A stretch of 64,000 nucleotides of DNA from Metabacillus endolithicus (GCF_023078335.1 NZ_CP095551.1:124001-188000), one strand, 5' to 3'; positions 1 through 10,054 are shown, counted from the first letter of the stretch. Program-made: numbers and translations. Notes: generated by a model from the letters alone, not told the origin.

Positions 1-657
1 AATCCTAGAACAGACATCATTGCGCACAGTTCTTTAGATCCCTCAAGAAGAACAGATCCACAAAATGCTCTTAATAGGTACGGAATCTCATGGAACGAAT
101 TTATTGATGATGTTGTACAGGCGACTGAGAAGTATTTTAAAGGCAAAGATTTTCCAGAACCTGTCGTAAAGGGAGTATCTGTCAGATTACCATTAGATAT
201 AGGTGATGAAGGTCCTTTTGTAAGAGATATACAAAAGGATCTAATTAAAGCCGGTATTGGCTTGCCAATTTATGGCGCTGATGGCATATATGGATCAGAA
301 ACAAAACGCGCAGTTATGAGGTTTCAGAAAAAATATGATTTGCTTGTCGATGGACTTGTTGGACCAAATACATTAAATAAGTTAAAAGAAGTAACTTCAT
401 CAAGTCGGAATATAAATGAATTTCCTTTACCTAATGGAATTTTATCACGGGGAGATGAGGGTCCCAAGGTGAAGCAATTACAAAGGGCTTTAAAAGAAAT
501 AAATTTTGATCCAAAATATATAGATGGAATATACGGGCCGTTAACAGAAGATGCGGTGAGAAGATTTCAATCAATGTACGCTGCTTTAGTAAACGATGGT
601 ATTTATGGTCCAAACACGAGGCAGTATATAGAAATGGAACTGGAGGAAAATGGTTAA
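1..657 (+). CDS. N-acetylmuramoyl-L-alanine amidase, C-terminal part, with two peptidoglycan-binding domains
   Basis: The reading frame is open from base 1, so the N-terminus lies outside the window. The first ~30 residues contain the end of an amidase_2-type catalytic domain (an HSSLDPSRRTDP stretch followed by NRYGISW), where the histidine would be a zinc ligand. Two PG_binding_1 repeats follow, each with a DGIYGP/DGIYGS-type core (around positions 270-400 and 450-640). Such proteins cleave the amide bond between MurNAc and L-alanine in peptidoglycan and serve in autolysis, spore cortex lysis or phage lysis. The domain assignment is from pattern recognition; which role applies cannot be told because the N-terminus is missing. 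Confidence 0.85.
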   Translation, partial: NPRTDIIAHSSLDPSRRTDPQNALNRYGISWNEFIDDVVQATEKYFKGKDFPEPVVKGVSVRLPLDIGDEGPFVRDIQKDLIKAGIGLPIYGADGIYGSETKRAVMRFQKKYDLLVDGLVGPNTLNKLKEVTSSSRNINEFPLPNGILSRGDEGPKVKQLQRALKEINFDPKYIDGIYGPLTEDAVRRFQSMYAALVNDGIYGPNTRQYIEMELEENG

Positions 658-771
658 CTAAAATCTCCAAGACGAATTTCACTTATTGGTTATTAACCGT
701 AACGAGTGTAAGAATAAACCATAATATATATAGTGAAAAATTTTTTTGAGGGAGGTGGGATAATTTTAAAC

Positions 772-942
772 TTGTTACCCATAACCTTGATTTTTATCTG
801 TTCAGCCTGTGCATGGTTTATTCCATCAGAACAAATTCATACTCAGTTTCCCTCTTTAGAGGTTTTTGGAAAAATGGGAACCGTGTTATCAGCTATATTA
901 TTCTTTATAATATGTGCAATTAATTTACTATTTAAAGCATAA
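772..942 (+). CDS. small two-helix membrane protein of unknown function
   Basis: A 56-residue product with two hydrophobic segments separated by a short polar loop (IPSEQIHTQFPS). The open frame begins at a GTG at 733 that has no ribosome site, whereas GGGAGGTGGG at 750-759 precedes an ATT at 763 and a TTG at 772. I chose TTG 772, though 16 nt spacing is long and the ATT is possible. I do not recognise the family. A perfect terminator follows. Confidence 0.5.
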   Translation: MLPITLIFICSACAWFIPSEQIHTQFPSLEVFGKMGTVLSAILFFIICAINLLFKA

Positions 943-966
943 ATAATTGGATCGAAATTGTTCGTT

Positions 967-998
967 CAAAAACGTCATCCAAAGTGATGACGTTTTTG
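967..998 (+). terminator. intrinsic terminator after the small membrane gene
   Basis: Inverted repeat AAAACGTCATC / GATGACGTTTT with a six-base loop. A-run and T-run on opposite sides make it usable in both directions. Confidence 0.85.
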
Positions 999-1103
999 AA
1001 ATTCATATATAATGATTTTAGGGAATTTAAGAAAAGTGTTTATCTTATCATTAATCCTTAATTATTACATAAAATTGGTCCTTATAATTTTTCAGTTCAA
1101 CTT

Positions 1104-1805
1104 TCATTCATCTCCCCTATAATTGTTATATTCCTTGAGTGCATCGATTACTTCCTGTTGTCTTTCTTTAACTAGTTTATAGTTTGTATCTAAGGAATAA
1201 ACACTGGGTGCCTGAGGTAAACCTGCTAATATTGTAGCTTCATCGAAACTAAGCTTAGATGGGTCTTTCCCAAAGTAATTTTCACTGGCTTCCTTGATAC
1301 CGTAGTTTCCGTCCCCGTAATATATAATATTAACGTAAAGCTCTAAAATTTGATCCTTGGTATATGTCCCCTCAAGGTCAAATGCTACTAATAATTCGGC
1401 GATTTTTCTAATGAATGTTTGATTATCACTAAAGTATAGGTTTTTTGCTACTTGTTGTGTTATGGTACTACCACCTTGTTTTATTTCATTTTCTTTTAAG
1501 TTTATAATAGCTGCCCTAACAAGTGAAATAATATCGAACGCTCCATGTTCATAAAAACGGTGATCCTCAATTGAGATAATTGCATCGGTGAAAAGGGGGC
1601 TAACATCTTCTAGAGGAACATAATCTTTATCCTTTTTAATTATCTCAACCTTTTCTCCCAATGTTACCTCACCAATGACTTCTTTATATTTGTAATAGCC
1701 TAATAACCCAATTACTATTACGTATACTAAAAGAATACCTAACCCAAAACTTATTACTCTTCCAATAATTTTTAGCACCGTCAATCCCCGTGTTAATTTT
1801 GACAT
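1104..1805 (-). CDS. monofunctional biosynthetic peptidoglycan transglycosylase (GT51)
   Basis: The ~233-residue protein has one N-terminal membrane anchor (about residues 18-38) and a glycosyltransferase 51 domain. Visible hallmarks are EDHRFYEH (catalytic Glu in motif 1), GGSTITQQVAKNLYF (motif 2), RKIAELLVAFDLE (motif 3) and LELYVNIIYYGDGNYG (motif 4). It polymerises lipid II into glycan strands at the outer membrane face. There is no transpeptidase domain, so it resembles MtgA/SgtB-type enzymes rather than a full class A PBP. The frame stays open to a TTG at 1823, but ATG 1805 (MSKLTRG) is a more natural start. Neither has a strong ribosome site. Confidence 0.85.
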   Translation of the reverse strand: MSKLTRGLTVLKIIGRVISFGLGILLVYVIVIGLLGYYKYKEVIGEVTLGEKVEIIKKDKDYVPLEDVSPLFTDAIISIEDHRFYEHGAFDIISLVRAAIINLKENEIKQGGSTITQQVAKNLYFSDNQTFIRKIAELLVAFDLEGTYTKDQILELYVNIIYYGDGNYGIKEASENYFGKDPSKLSFDEATILAGLPQAPSVYSLDTNYKLVKERQQEVIDALKEYNNYRGDE

Positions 1806-1974
1806 ATATTTATAGTATATCAAATCAAGGGGAAGCCCGTTATAATTTAAGCGAAATACTCTATCGTTTAATGGTATTATAAGTGCTTTTGGGGAAAGTA
1901 GTATGTATTTTCAACGTAGTATCATAAAGAGTGATTTTTTAAACGGCGAGAGGGAGTTGATGTGAAAAAGAAAG

Positions 1975-2026
1975 AAAAAACACCTCAGTTCCTATTTGGA
2001 AAGATCCATATCGGAGGTGCTTTTTT
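1975..2026 (-). terminator. bidirectional terminator-like hairpin downstream of cwlJ
   Basis: CACCTC (1981-1986) pairs with GAGGTG (2014-2019), bounded by A6 on the left and T6 on the right. It lies ~80 bp past the cwlJ stop. The loop is long and only partly paired. Confidence 0.45.
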
Positions 2027-2105
2027 GTTTGGAACAAAAAATGTCTATGCCATTGAATAATTACAAAATTAAAGTGGGTTAAAGCAGTGTTTAAAATGGA
2101 AATTT

Positions 2106-2546
2106 TTAGTACCTGTATGCACTTTCGCAAGTGTTTGCCCTTGGTTCGTAATAACAGTGCTGTTTATATTGACCCGCAAATGGCTGATTGTACCATGTCG
2201 GTGGACATTCACCAGTGGGATTAAAATACCATAGAGCATACTTTGAAGGATGTTGTCTCCAAAACTTTACTACGTCTCGAGCCAATTTTCTCTCCACATC
2301 TCTTGCTGGTCTGTAAAATAAACTTCCTTTTTGTACTGCTTCAAAAGAGTAATTACCGCCTTGTATTTGGAAAATTACATCTCGTATAGATCTTAAACCT
2401 TTAAAATCTAAACAATCAACCACCGCTCGATTTACAATGACATTTCCAACCATAAGCATTCCAAGCCGACCCTCACCGACAGCCTCTGCATGCATCATCC
2501 TTGCGATTAAATCAATGTCCTTATCGGTGTATCTTACTCTAGTCAC
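2106..2546 (-). CDS. cwlJ: CwlJ-type cell-wall hydrolase (spore germination)
   Basis: The protein matches the SleB/CwlJ hydrolase_2 family over its full ~146 residues, close to the usual length of CwlJ. Recognisable are the N-terminal HAEAVGEGRLGMLMVGNV block with the presumed catalytic Glu at residue 21, RPARDVERKLA in the middle and the C-terminal ALWYFNPTGECPPTWYNQPF plus paired cysteines. CwlJ sits in the spore coat and degrades cortex muropeptides during germination. The open frame reaches 2555 (ATG ATG ATA), but GAGGTG ends six bases before a GTG at 2546, giving MTRVRYTD, which is the start I prefer. Partners such as GerQ are not in view. Confidence 0.9.
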   Translation of the reverse strand: MTRVRYTDKDIDLIARMMHAEAVGEGRLGMLMVGNVIVNRAVVDCLDFKGLRSIRDVIFQIQGGNYSFEAVQKGSLFYRPARDVERKLARDVVKFWRQHPSKYALWYFNPTGECPPTWYNQPFAGQYKQHCYYEPRANTCESAYRY

Positions 2547-2555
2547 TATCATCAC

Positions 2556-2805
2556 CTCTTTAACAATTTTATGTAAAAGTTATAGAAAAATGTTAGTCTT
2601 ATTAACTTGATCTTTTAGGTCTGTTTTATTTTAACAACACATATTTTTCCATGTAACTGACCCCCAGGTCCTACTTTAAAAAGAGCAGTAAGAAAAACAA
2701 CACTTATTTTTCTAAATTAAATTGTTTAACATTGCTAAATAGGAGGACAATTAGACCAAATCTTATAACAGTACGCAATTGTCCAGATTAGATATTGTAG
2801 GGCGT
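2556..2805. other. intergenic, no gene seen
   Basis: AT-rich stretch upstream of cwlJ. No open frame with a ribosome site and no clear structured element. It should carry the cwlJ promoter on the minus strand, but I cannot define a convincing sporulation-type box. Confidence 0.5.
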
Positions 2806-2846
2806 AAAAAGGGAGTTTGGTTAATATTAACCAAACTCCCTTTTTG
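2806..2846 (-). terminator. strong terminator of the PBP gene
   Basis: Near-perfect palindrome AAAAAGGGAGTTTGGTTAAT / ATTAACCAAACTCCCTTTTT. It lies 12 bp beyond the stop codon of the minus-strand PBP gene and is bidirectional. Confidence 0.9.
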
Positions 2847-2857
2847 TGTATTTAACC

Positions 2858-4894
2858 TTATCTGTTTTTTTGTGCATCAATATATGCTCCAACAATTCTA
2901 TTAGCTATCCTTTTATTTATAGCGTCTTGATCAGTTCCCGCCCATGGTACAACAACACTAAATGAAATCTTAGGATTATCTGATGGGTAGTAACCGACAA
3001 AATTAAGATTATTTGTTTTATATCCCCAGTATTTCCTTTTTGGTCCGTAATATAACGTCTGTGAAGTACCTGTTTTTCCGGCTACACTATAATCAAAATA
3101 TCCCTTTGCTGTTCCTGAGGAGACAACAAGTTTAAAGCCTTGTTGTACTCTTTCTATATCTTCCTTTGTGTTATTTACCTTATTAAGGATAATCGGATCT
3201 TTATCAACTACTACTGTTCCAAGACCTTTTCCCATGGTCGGTTCATGTATACTAGTTACGACTCTAGGTTGAACCCTATAACCACCATTTGCTATAGTTG
3301 ATACATACTGAGCGAGTTGAAGTGGTGTATATGTGTCAAATTGTCCTATTGCAATATCAAGTAATTTTCCTGGACTATCGGGTTCGTTCGTTAACCCGTC
3401 TGACTCGTTTGGTAAATCAATACCTGTTAATACTCCTAATCCAAATTGCGCAAAGTAGTTCCTTAACTTCTGAAAGTCCTCTGCTGAAGCATTAAAAGTT
3501 CCGTTGTGCTTGTAAGTGATATCTGCGATATTCATTGCAGTATGGAACATATAGACATTTGATGATAGCCTAAGAGCATCCAAATCTGAGACTGGACCAA
3601 GTGGGCGATATGATCCTTTTGTTGGGGTTCCACTAAAATCTAGTGGACGATCTAAATATACCTGACCATGTTTCATACCATCTTGATACCCAGCAAGTAC
3701 AGTTGCACCTTTTATTGTTGAGCCAGCTTCATACTGTGTTGTAAATGTCCCGTAAGCAAAGTCTAGAAATTTCCCATTATGTTTCATTTGTTTTCCTGCC
3801 ATCGCTAATATATCTCCTTGAAAAGGGTCCATTATAACGACAAATGCACGATCCATTAAGAAATTTGCAGGATCTTTACTTGCTTTTACTAGTTCATCTT
3901 TAATGATATCTTGGACTTTATTTTGTAGTTTTATGTCAAAAGAAAGCTTAAGATCATGACCTCTTTCCCCTTGTTTATATAGTTCTGTTGAGATTGTTCT
4001 ATCATTACTTGAAACATACTTTATAATTTTTTTTTGTGGGTTTAAGTAATCCTCATACTGAAACTCAAGATAGCTTTTACCAACTCGATCATTTCTTGAA
4101 TAATCTCTAACTAAATAATATTCTTCACGAGATTGAAGAATACCCTGCTGAGATGAACTAACATCTCCAAAAATTGTTCTTAATGATTCATAGGGATAAT
4201 ATCTTTTCCAGTTAGTTATAAGATTGATACCAGGGAGCTTTGATAAATTTTCGGCAACCCTCGCCATCTCTGCCTTTGATAGATTAAAAGACTTTACGAG
4301 TTGTGGTTCATACTCATAACCTGAGGAAAAACATGTGTACAAAAAGGCTAATTCCATTTCAGTATCACTTTTTTTTATAGCTTGGATTACTTCTTTAGAA
4401 ATTCGGTCCAATTGTAACTGGTACGTTTTAGTTGGCTTAAAATTCAACTCTTCTTTAGATAATAATTCCTTTGCCTTTACTGGATTGGAGGCTAACCAAT
4501 AATCCTTTATATCACGATCTTTTAGTTCCTTCTTTAAATAGCTAGTTTCGAAGTCTATATATTCTGCTAGTCTTTCGGCAGTTTTCAATTTTTTTTCAGT
4601 ATTTGTTTCTTTCGTAGCAGTATATGTTATTGCAGGTACTCCGACGTTTCCAACGACGATACGATTGTAGCGGTCATACATTTTTCCGCGTGGTACAGGG
4701 AGACTTGAGAAATCCGATTCCGTTTCACTAACCTTCTCCCTATATTCCTCACCATGAACGATTTGAATAACCCCAAGACGTATGATAAGTATTACAAATA
4801 ATATGAAAACGAAAAGGAACAGTACATTCACTCGGAAATTCCTCGCGTTTTTCATACCTTTTAGTGTTGTTCTAGTGTTTTTCTCAACTTCCAA
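2858..4894 (-). CDS. class B penicillin-binding protein (PBP2/PbpA/PbpH-like transpeptidase)
   Basis: The 678-residue enzyme has a short cytoplasmic tail, one membrane helix (about 24-46), a PBP dimer/pedestal domain and a C-terminal transpeptidase domain. All three catalytic motifs are visible: STIK with the nucleophilic serine near residue 392, SSN near 444-446 and KTG near 607-609. The PRGKMYDRYNR block near residue 70 is typical of elongation-type class B PBPs. It cross-links peptidoglycan outside the membrane. Length and order fit PbpA/PbpH of Bacillus (about 700-716 residues) better than the shorter YrrR-type. The start is TTG, eight bases after AAAGGAGAT. The neighbouring transglycosylase gene (1104-1805) supplies the complementary activity. 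Confidence 0.9.
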   Translation of the reverse strand: MEVEKNTRTTLKGMKNARNFRVNVLFLFVFILFVILIIRLGVIQIVHGEEYREKVSETESDFSSLPVPRGKMYDRYNRIVVGNVGVPAITYTATKETNTEKKLKTAERLAEYIDFETSYLKKELKDRDIKDYWLASNPVKAKELLSKEELNFKPTKTYQLQLDRISKEVIQAIKKSDTEMELAFLYTCFSSGYEYEPQLVKSFNLSKAEMARVAENLSKLPGINLITNWKRYYPYESLRTIFGDVSSSQQGILQSREEYYLVRDYSRNDRVGKSYLEFQYEDYLNPQKKIIKYVSSNDRTISTELYKQGERGHDLKLSFDIKLQNKVQDIIKDELVKASKDPANFLMDRAFVVIMDPFQGDILAMAGKQMKHNGKFLDFAYGTFTTQYEAGSTIKGATVLAGYQDGMKHGQVYLDRPLDFSGTPTKGSYRPLGPVSDLDALRLSSNVYMFHTAMNIADITYKHNGTFNASAEDFQKLRNYFAQFGLGVLTGIDLPNESDGLTNEPDSPGKLLDIAIGQFDTYTPLQLAQYVSTIANGGYRVQPRVVTSIHEPTMGKGLGTVVVDKDPIILNKVNNTKEDIERVQQGFKLVVSSGTAKGYFDYSVAGKTGTSQTLYYGPKRKYWGYKTNNLNFVGYYPSDNPKISFSVVVPWAGTDQDAINKRIANRIVGAYIDAQKNR

Positions 4895-5674
4895 ACTAAC
4901 ATCTCCTTTAGTAACCTCAGTCAGAAACTAGAATAAAAGTCATCTTTCTACGAGGACTTTTACTTTATAACATACAACACTTGTTCTTGATTTGTAAAAA
5001 ATCCTGTTTAGAAAACTATTAGCTTAATTATGGAATATTTATGAATATTTGTGATTATTTCTAAATACAGATTCTTAATAAGAAGAGGGAAATTTATGAA
5101 ATATGACACTACAAGGGTCTATATAAAAGCTACGATTATTGAAAATCTGGTGAAAAACTTGGTGTTGTATTTCATCGTAATACGATATTAATTGAAAATT
5201 ATATCTTAATAAGATATAATTTTTTTAAATAAGTTCCTACAGATTTTGTGAGGATTAAATAAGGTCTGTACCTAATGGAAGCGAGAATCTTTTTGAGGAG
5301 TAAATTAAAAGATCATTGTTGTTTTCCAAACTGCAGTAGATGGCTTATTGCCTAGTCCTTTAGAGGGGTACTTAATCAAAAAGTCATTGACCTAATATTG
5401 AAGGTATGTATAGTTTTTATGCCATGATCTTAAGATTCAAAGGGGCTTTTTTGTAAAAGGAAGTTTACCCTTTTATTAACGGATTTAACATGACCAACTG
5501 CGCTTAATGCTTAAGATTCTAGGTTAGTTAGGACGTCTCAAATGTACTAACTAACCATGAAGGCCAGTACTTTTCGGTTTATAGGGTTTTTAGAATGGTT
5601 CGTAAAAGGTGTCTGGATAAAAAAATATATCCTTAAGTTACTTTAACGCACTGTGATGGGGTGGAGGTAATAGA
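4895..5674. other. 780-bp intergenic region with one hairpin
   Basis: No convincing coding region. A perfect hairpin AATTATATCTT/AAGATATAATT followed by a T-run lies at 5198-5227 and could terminate a transcript from the left. A 31-codon frame starting at 5096 after GAAGAGGGA is too short to call. Confidence 0.5.
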
Positions 5675-5842
5675 TTGAAATGTTTTGCATGTAATTTAAC
5701 CTTTGAATTGAATACAAAAATTGTACTAACAGAGGAGTCTGTAGTCCTTCATAACACTTGTGCGATTGAAGTCCCAGTAAATATTAAATTTAAAGGTTTG
5801 TACGTAGAAATTCTTAATAGTGATACAGATAGCTGCGACTGA
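5675..5842 (+). CDS. small cysteine-containing protein (55 aa), unknown
   Basis: The frame opens with TTG 12 bases after a GGGTGGAGG ribosome site and ends with TGA. The product starts MKCFACNLTF and contains CxxC near the N-terminus, HNTC in the middle and a final SDTDSCD. Four cysteines and a histidine could form a small metal or disulfide site. It is too short for standard gene-length cut-offs. Good ribosome site and typical codon use support it, but no family is recognised. Confidence 0.45.
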   Translation: MKCFACNLTFELNTKIVLTEESVVLHNTCAIEVPVNIKFKGLYVEILNSDTDSCD

Positions 5843-6180
5843 CCTACTTCTTGGTATGACTACCAATTATTTTCAACTTTTTACATACCAAAGTAAAGAA
5901 ATATACTTTCTTCTTAATCATTTCGTTCCCCCTATTCCTTTTAGTCTATTATATTCAGGAATTTCATAAAGGGCAGCCTAATTTATTCAAATTAGTCACG
6001 GGTACATAAACTTTAAAGAGTTAAGACAATCTTATGTATTTTTGGGGGAATAGTCTTACTTTGAGCAAACTATTATTACAATAAATAAATTGTAATTACT
6101 CTATCCCTGGATGTTCATACATTCCGTCTTATATTAAAATAACGTCTTAATTTCAGTTAAGAACTAACAGCAGTAAACTT

Positions 6181-6600
6181 TCAGGACTCCCCCTTAATCT
6201 CTTTTGCATAGTGGTCTTGCAAGAATCTTATTCGATTAATCTCTTCAAGATGGATTTCTGATAGTTTTTCTAGTTTATCTCTTCCTAACTCAGTAACTTC
6301 AATTAGGACACTTCTTCCATCTAAAGGATTCTTTCTCCGGGTAACCAAACCAGTTTGTTCACATCTATCTATTAAGCCAACACATGCATGGTGTGTAATT
6401 TGTAATCGCTGGGATAGTTCTCCAGGTGTTGCATAATTCCTATCTGGGAAACCCATTACAGTCAACAACAATTGATGCTGCTGTGGTGTTATCCCGATTT
6501 CTCGCGCAGCGGATTCACTGAAGTTTAAGAATTTCCGTAGTTGATACCTAAACTCGGATAGAAAGACGAAAGTATCTTTTGACACTGAGTTTTCCTTCAT
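6181..6600 (-). CDS. MarR-family transcriptional regulator
   Basis: A 139-residue winged-helix protein. The HTH lies around residues 60-85 (GELSQRLQITHHACVGLIDR), followed by the wing with RRKNPLDGRSVLIEVT, where the DxR signature of MarR proteins is clear. Members bind palindromic operators as dimers and respond to phenolics or oxidants. It is transcribed divergently from the PadR gene at 6889, so the 288-bp gap may hold shared control sites. The start ATG 6600 has a weak AAAGGTTG site. Confidence 0.85.
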   Translation of the reverse strand: MKENSVSKDTFVFLSEFRYQLRKFLNFSESAAREIGITPQQHQLLLTVMGFPDRNYATPGELSQRLQITHHACVGLIDRCEQTGLVTRRKNPLDGRSVLIEVTELGRDKLEKLSEIHLEEINRIRFLQDHYAKEIKGES

Positions 6601-6888
6601 TTAGCAGTCAACCTTTCTAAATTGAATTTGAGGTTTATTTCTTATCGAATATAACTATCTAGAGTGGAAAGTTTTAGGTATTAGATAGTCTAATAAATAT
6701 GATTTTATCATACTAGGGTACAAGTAAGCCAAATACTTAAAACTAACCTATAATACAGAAAGGTTACAAAGGGGGTTCGTTCTAACGAAGGTGCGGCATT
6801 TCAGCTTAAGATTCTTGGTGCTAATTGTAATAAGATTATCAAAAATGAAATATAGAGGTCATATTCTTATATAAAGGGAGGTCGGAGT

Positions 6889-7224
6889 GTGGATAGAGAG
6901 ATCTTAAAAGGTAGTGTAGACATTCTTTTCTTAGTTCTTCTAACAAAGAAAGACATGTATGGTTATGAAATGGCACATTTGTTAGATCTAAACAGCAACT
7001 CACTTTACAGAATGAGTGAGGGGACATTATATGGGGCTTTGAGGCGGCTAGAAACAAGAGGTTTAATTAGCTCATATGTTCCAGATTCAAAAGGAAGTAT
7101 TAAAAGATATTACCACATAACGTCTAATGGAAGAAAGGAGCTTGAACATAAACTTACTAATTGGGAACTTCTTTGTGATCTAATTAGGAAAAGTCATGAA
7201 TGGAGTAAATCAGTTGAACGTTAA
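6889..7224 (+). CDS. PadR-family transcriptional regulator
   Basis: A 111-residue PadR protein. It opens REILKGSVDILFLVLL, then MYGYEMAHLL, the SEGTLYGALRRLETRGLI recognition-helix region and IKRYYHITSNGRKEL in the wing, all diagnostic of PadR. The usual C-terminal dimerisation helix is short. The start is GTG preceded by GGGAGG. PadR proteins often repress an adjacent efflux or membrane gene, and the next gene downstream (7519) encodes a multi-spanning transporter, a plausible target. Confidence 0.88.
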   Translation: MDREILKGSVDILFLVLLTKKDMYGYEMAHLLDLNSNSLYRMSEGTLYGALRRLETRGLISSYVPDSKGSIKRYYHITSNGRKELEHKLTNWELLCDLIRKSHEWSKSVER

Positions 7225-7518
7225 CAGAAACCTAGACACATTGATCAATTCTTTAACAGGAGTTCGATAATCCTCTTAACCCTGTCTGTCATTTGTTATT
7301 AAAGTTCAAAAATGAGTGTACTTACTCTGTAATAATATATGATCAAATTGACCAAAAAATCAATCCACACACACTAGTCAATGTGAAAAAATTGCTAATT
7401 ACCTAGTTCATAGGTTTATGAAGATCCTAACCTATTATTGAGAACTTCTATATATAAACAAATTATCTCTGAGGGTAAAATTAATTTCTACAAAATAAAT
7501 GATAAATAGGTGATAAGT

Positions 7519-8617
7519 TTGCTCTACCTGCTATTGATGTTTCTTATATGTTTTCCCTTGATTACTGTTTTTACACGGAGGAAAATTTACATAAAAACGT
7601 CTACTATGGCTGCAGTAATGGCAGTAGGAATCATCACACAGGGGGTTTTTACTAATTACTTTAGTTTTGTTGATACAAATATTTTTGGCAAACTTTTAAG
7701 TGCTTTTACTATTTCGTTATGGGCTTCGTTCTTATTTTCATTGGTCTTAGCCTTTAGAGATAGACAATTTATAAACATCCACTATGATAATCCAATTAAT
7801 CGCTTTGGTATTGGAACGTGGGTCGCTAGTACTTCGGTTTGTAGTATTTTAATAAGTAATAATTTTCCAGAACGGCTTCAATTAGTTAAGTACGTTACTA
7901 TCCTAAACGTAATTCTATGGATGACCTACATCATAATAAGTATAATTGCCCTTAGAGACATACATAGATTGGAATTGACAAATAAGGTTCATGGAATTCT
8001 TTTATTAACCACTGTAAGTACACAATCCATTGTCCTGCTATTGAATACTGTTTTTAAAGAAAAAGTGGCCTTTTATATAAATATTTCCTTATTATTAGTA
8101 GGGACACTATTTTATATTATATGCGCAATTTTAATTCTAAACCGATATTTAAAAAGTTATAAAAGTTTAAACATTGAAGATGAATGGCAAAATACGAATT
8201 GTATTTTGCATGGAGCAGTATCAATTACCGGTCTAGCTTGTATCCTTTCAAATGCGTTTGATGATTTAATGATTACGTTATTATGGGTGATCGCGGCTTC
8301 TGTCTTTCTTGTTGTCGAATTAGTTGAGATTTATAGATTATTTAAGCGTATTAAACGATTCGGAATTTGGGATGGGCTTATTTATTTATGATGTTACACA
8401 GTGGAGCCGCATTTTTACATTTGGAATGTTTTATGCCCTAACATTTAGAAGTTATACAGGGGTAGGTTCCTATTCACAAGTTCAAAAACTTGTAATCAGT
8501 GTAGGTGTTTGGGTAATTCTTTTACTTATAATTTTCGAGTTCATTTTAAGCATTAGGGGGATCATTAATTTATCAGTTAAGGATACAAGACAGAGCAAGA
8601 AAGTGGTAGACCGTTAG
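7519..8617 (+). pseudogene. SLAC1/TehA-like (TDT family) membrane transporter, one frameshift
   Basis: Two overlapping frames join into one ~365-residue protein with about ten membrane helices, co-linear with the intact paralogue at 8930-10054. Shared blocks include FGIGTWVASTS, KVHGILLLTTVSTQS, NTNCILHGAVSITG and VTQWSRIFTFG. The break is near 8365: removing one G from the GGG in ATTTGGGATGG restores GIWMGLFIYDVTQW. The family includes TehA and C4-dicarboxylate transporters, but the substrate here is unknown. The TTG at 7519 follows AGGTGA at a good distance, as in the paralogue. Confidence 0.65.
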
Positions 8618-8847
8618 ATATTATTAGCGATCTTTTTGAAGGGTCTTATCCAATTTGGAACAGAAAAGGGAATTGTACAGACGTTATTTAAACAGCTTTT
8701 TCAACAATAAAAAAATACTAGAGTTTGAAAAACAACTGTTTTAGTTTAATTAGTAGCCTTCTTAATATGACTTAAAAGGGCAGACACATCTGTAAAAAAG
8801 CTTTACGTTCGTGAACTGTTGCCCTAGCCTCATTTCAATAAATGCTC
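8618..8847. other. intergenic, weak copy of a 3' repeat
   Basis: Contains TTCAACAATAAAAAAATAC at 8701-8719, a weak match to the TTCAACAATAAAAGCGC motif seen after several other genes in the window. No gene seen. Confidence 0.3.
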
Positions 8848-8886
8848 ATAAAAAAAGACCCTGTAGATGAATTTTGCTCTACAGGA
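8848..8886 (-). terminator. terminator of the minus-strand transporter gene
   Basis: CCTGTAGA / TCTACAGG stem. Read on the minus strand it is followed by GTCTTTTTTT. It lies 45 bp past the 8930 stop. Confidence 0.85.
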
Positions 8887-8929
8887 TACAACTAAACAAG
8901 GGTGTGTGTTCTTTGAATTAACTAGTTTA

Positions 8930-10054
8930 TCACAAAGGACTTTTATCGTGAGTTGTTGGTTTAATATACCCCCTTAAGATGGGTGTTATTGATTGGTGTA
9001 TTTGACTCCTATTCAACACATGCATTAAGAATATAAAAGCTTCAATAACTAATAACAAGATAAGGATATATAAACCAATATTAATAATTGCAGTTTTAAG
9101 TAAATAAAACTCAACATGTTTTTGAGGTAACTCTAGATTTATTGTAAATAAATAAAGGGTACCGAATGTAAAGTTACGTGCCCATTGGGAAACATGATAG
9201 CATCCAATTGCTTTTTGAAAAGAATACTTTGAAAGACGGGAAAACATTCTGCTGATTTCAATTCCTTCAACAAGAAAAAACATAGTCAATGCTAGCAGCC
9301 ATATATAAAAAATTATAGTGTTGTTAATTGTTCCTGAACTAATTGCAGCTATTCCAGAAATAGAAATGGCTCCGTGGATAATACAATTTGTGTTAAGCCA
9401 ATGGTCGGATAAATTCCAGGTATAGAAGATATATCTTTTAAGAATAAAAGAAAAATTAATAATATATAGAATGATACCGATAAAGATTAATAGTTTAGTA
9501 AGTTCATAGAAAAAGTGATTATTAAAAAGACGTCCATAAACAATAACTAATGATTGTGTACTAACTGTAGATAAAAATAACACTCCATGAATCTTATCGA
9601 AATATTTCGATTTTAATATGACATAATAGCACTGAATACAAATGAATAAGTAAAATAGCCAAAGACCACCACTTAAAAGTGAAATGGTTATATATACGAA
9701 TTTATATTCAGGGAACTGTTTGTAAAACAATAAGCACAATATAGATGTTCCTGCAATCCATGTGCCTATTGCAAAACTCTGAACTGGGTGGGTGATATAA
9801 CGCCTACGAAAAGTTCCTTTAAAAACTGTTTTAATAAAAGAGAAAAAGAGTGAAAACCATGCTATAAGTAGAGCAATGTCAGCCGTATACAATGGAATTT
9901 GGCTAAAATTTGTGAACCTGCTTGTAAACCCAATACAGAAGATCCCTGTTGCCATTATAAGGGCCCCATTGGCAGGGTCAATACGCTTTTTCTGAAAAAT
10001 AGGTAAGAATAGTAATATTAGTGTAAATAATATGGGAAAAAACATTCTTTGCAA
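8930..10054 (-). CDS. SLAC1/TehA-like (TDT family) integral membrane transporter
   Basis: The ~374-residue protein is almost wholly hydrophobic with about ten helices. The first helices contain GALIMATGIFCIGF, resembling the MATGI motif at the start of TehA/TDT transporters. Further in are FAIGTWIAGTSILCLLF and KIHGVLFLSTVSTQS. These systems move dicarboxylates or small anions. The substrate cannot be told here. The frame is open to 10117, but a TTG at 10054 lies seven bases after AAGGTG and aligns with the paralogue's start. It lies 13 bp downstream of the 10068-10652 gene and is probably co-transcribed with it. Confidence 0.7.
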   Translation of the reverse strand: MQRMFFPILFTLILLFLPIFQKKRIDPANGALIMATGIFCIGFTSRFTNFSQIPLYTADIALLIAWFSLFFSFIKTVFKGTFRRRYITHPVQSFAIGTWIAGTSILCLLFYKQFPEYKFVYITISLLSGGLWLFYLFICIQCYYVILKSKYFDKIHGVLFLSTVSTQSLVIVYGRLFNNHFFYELTKLLIFIGIILYIINFSFILKRYIFYTWNLSDHWLNTNCIIHGAISISGIAAISSGTINNTIIFYIWLLALTMFFLVEGIEISRMFSRLSKYSFQKAIGCYHVSQWARNFTFGTLYLFTINLELPQKHVEFYLLKTAIINIGLYILILLLVIEAFIFLMHVLNRSQIHQSITPILRGYIKPTTHDKSPL

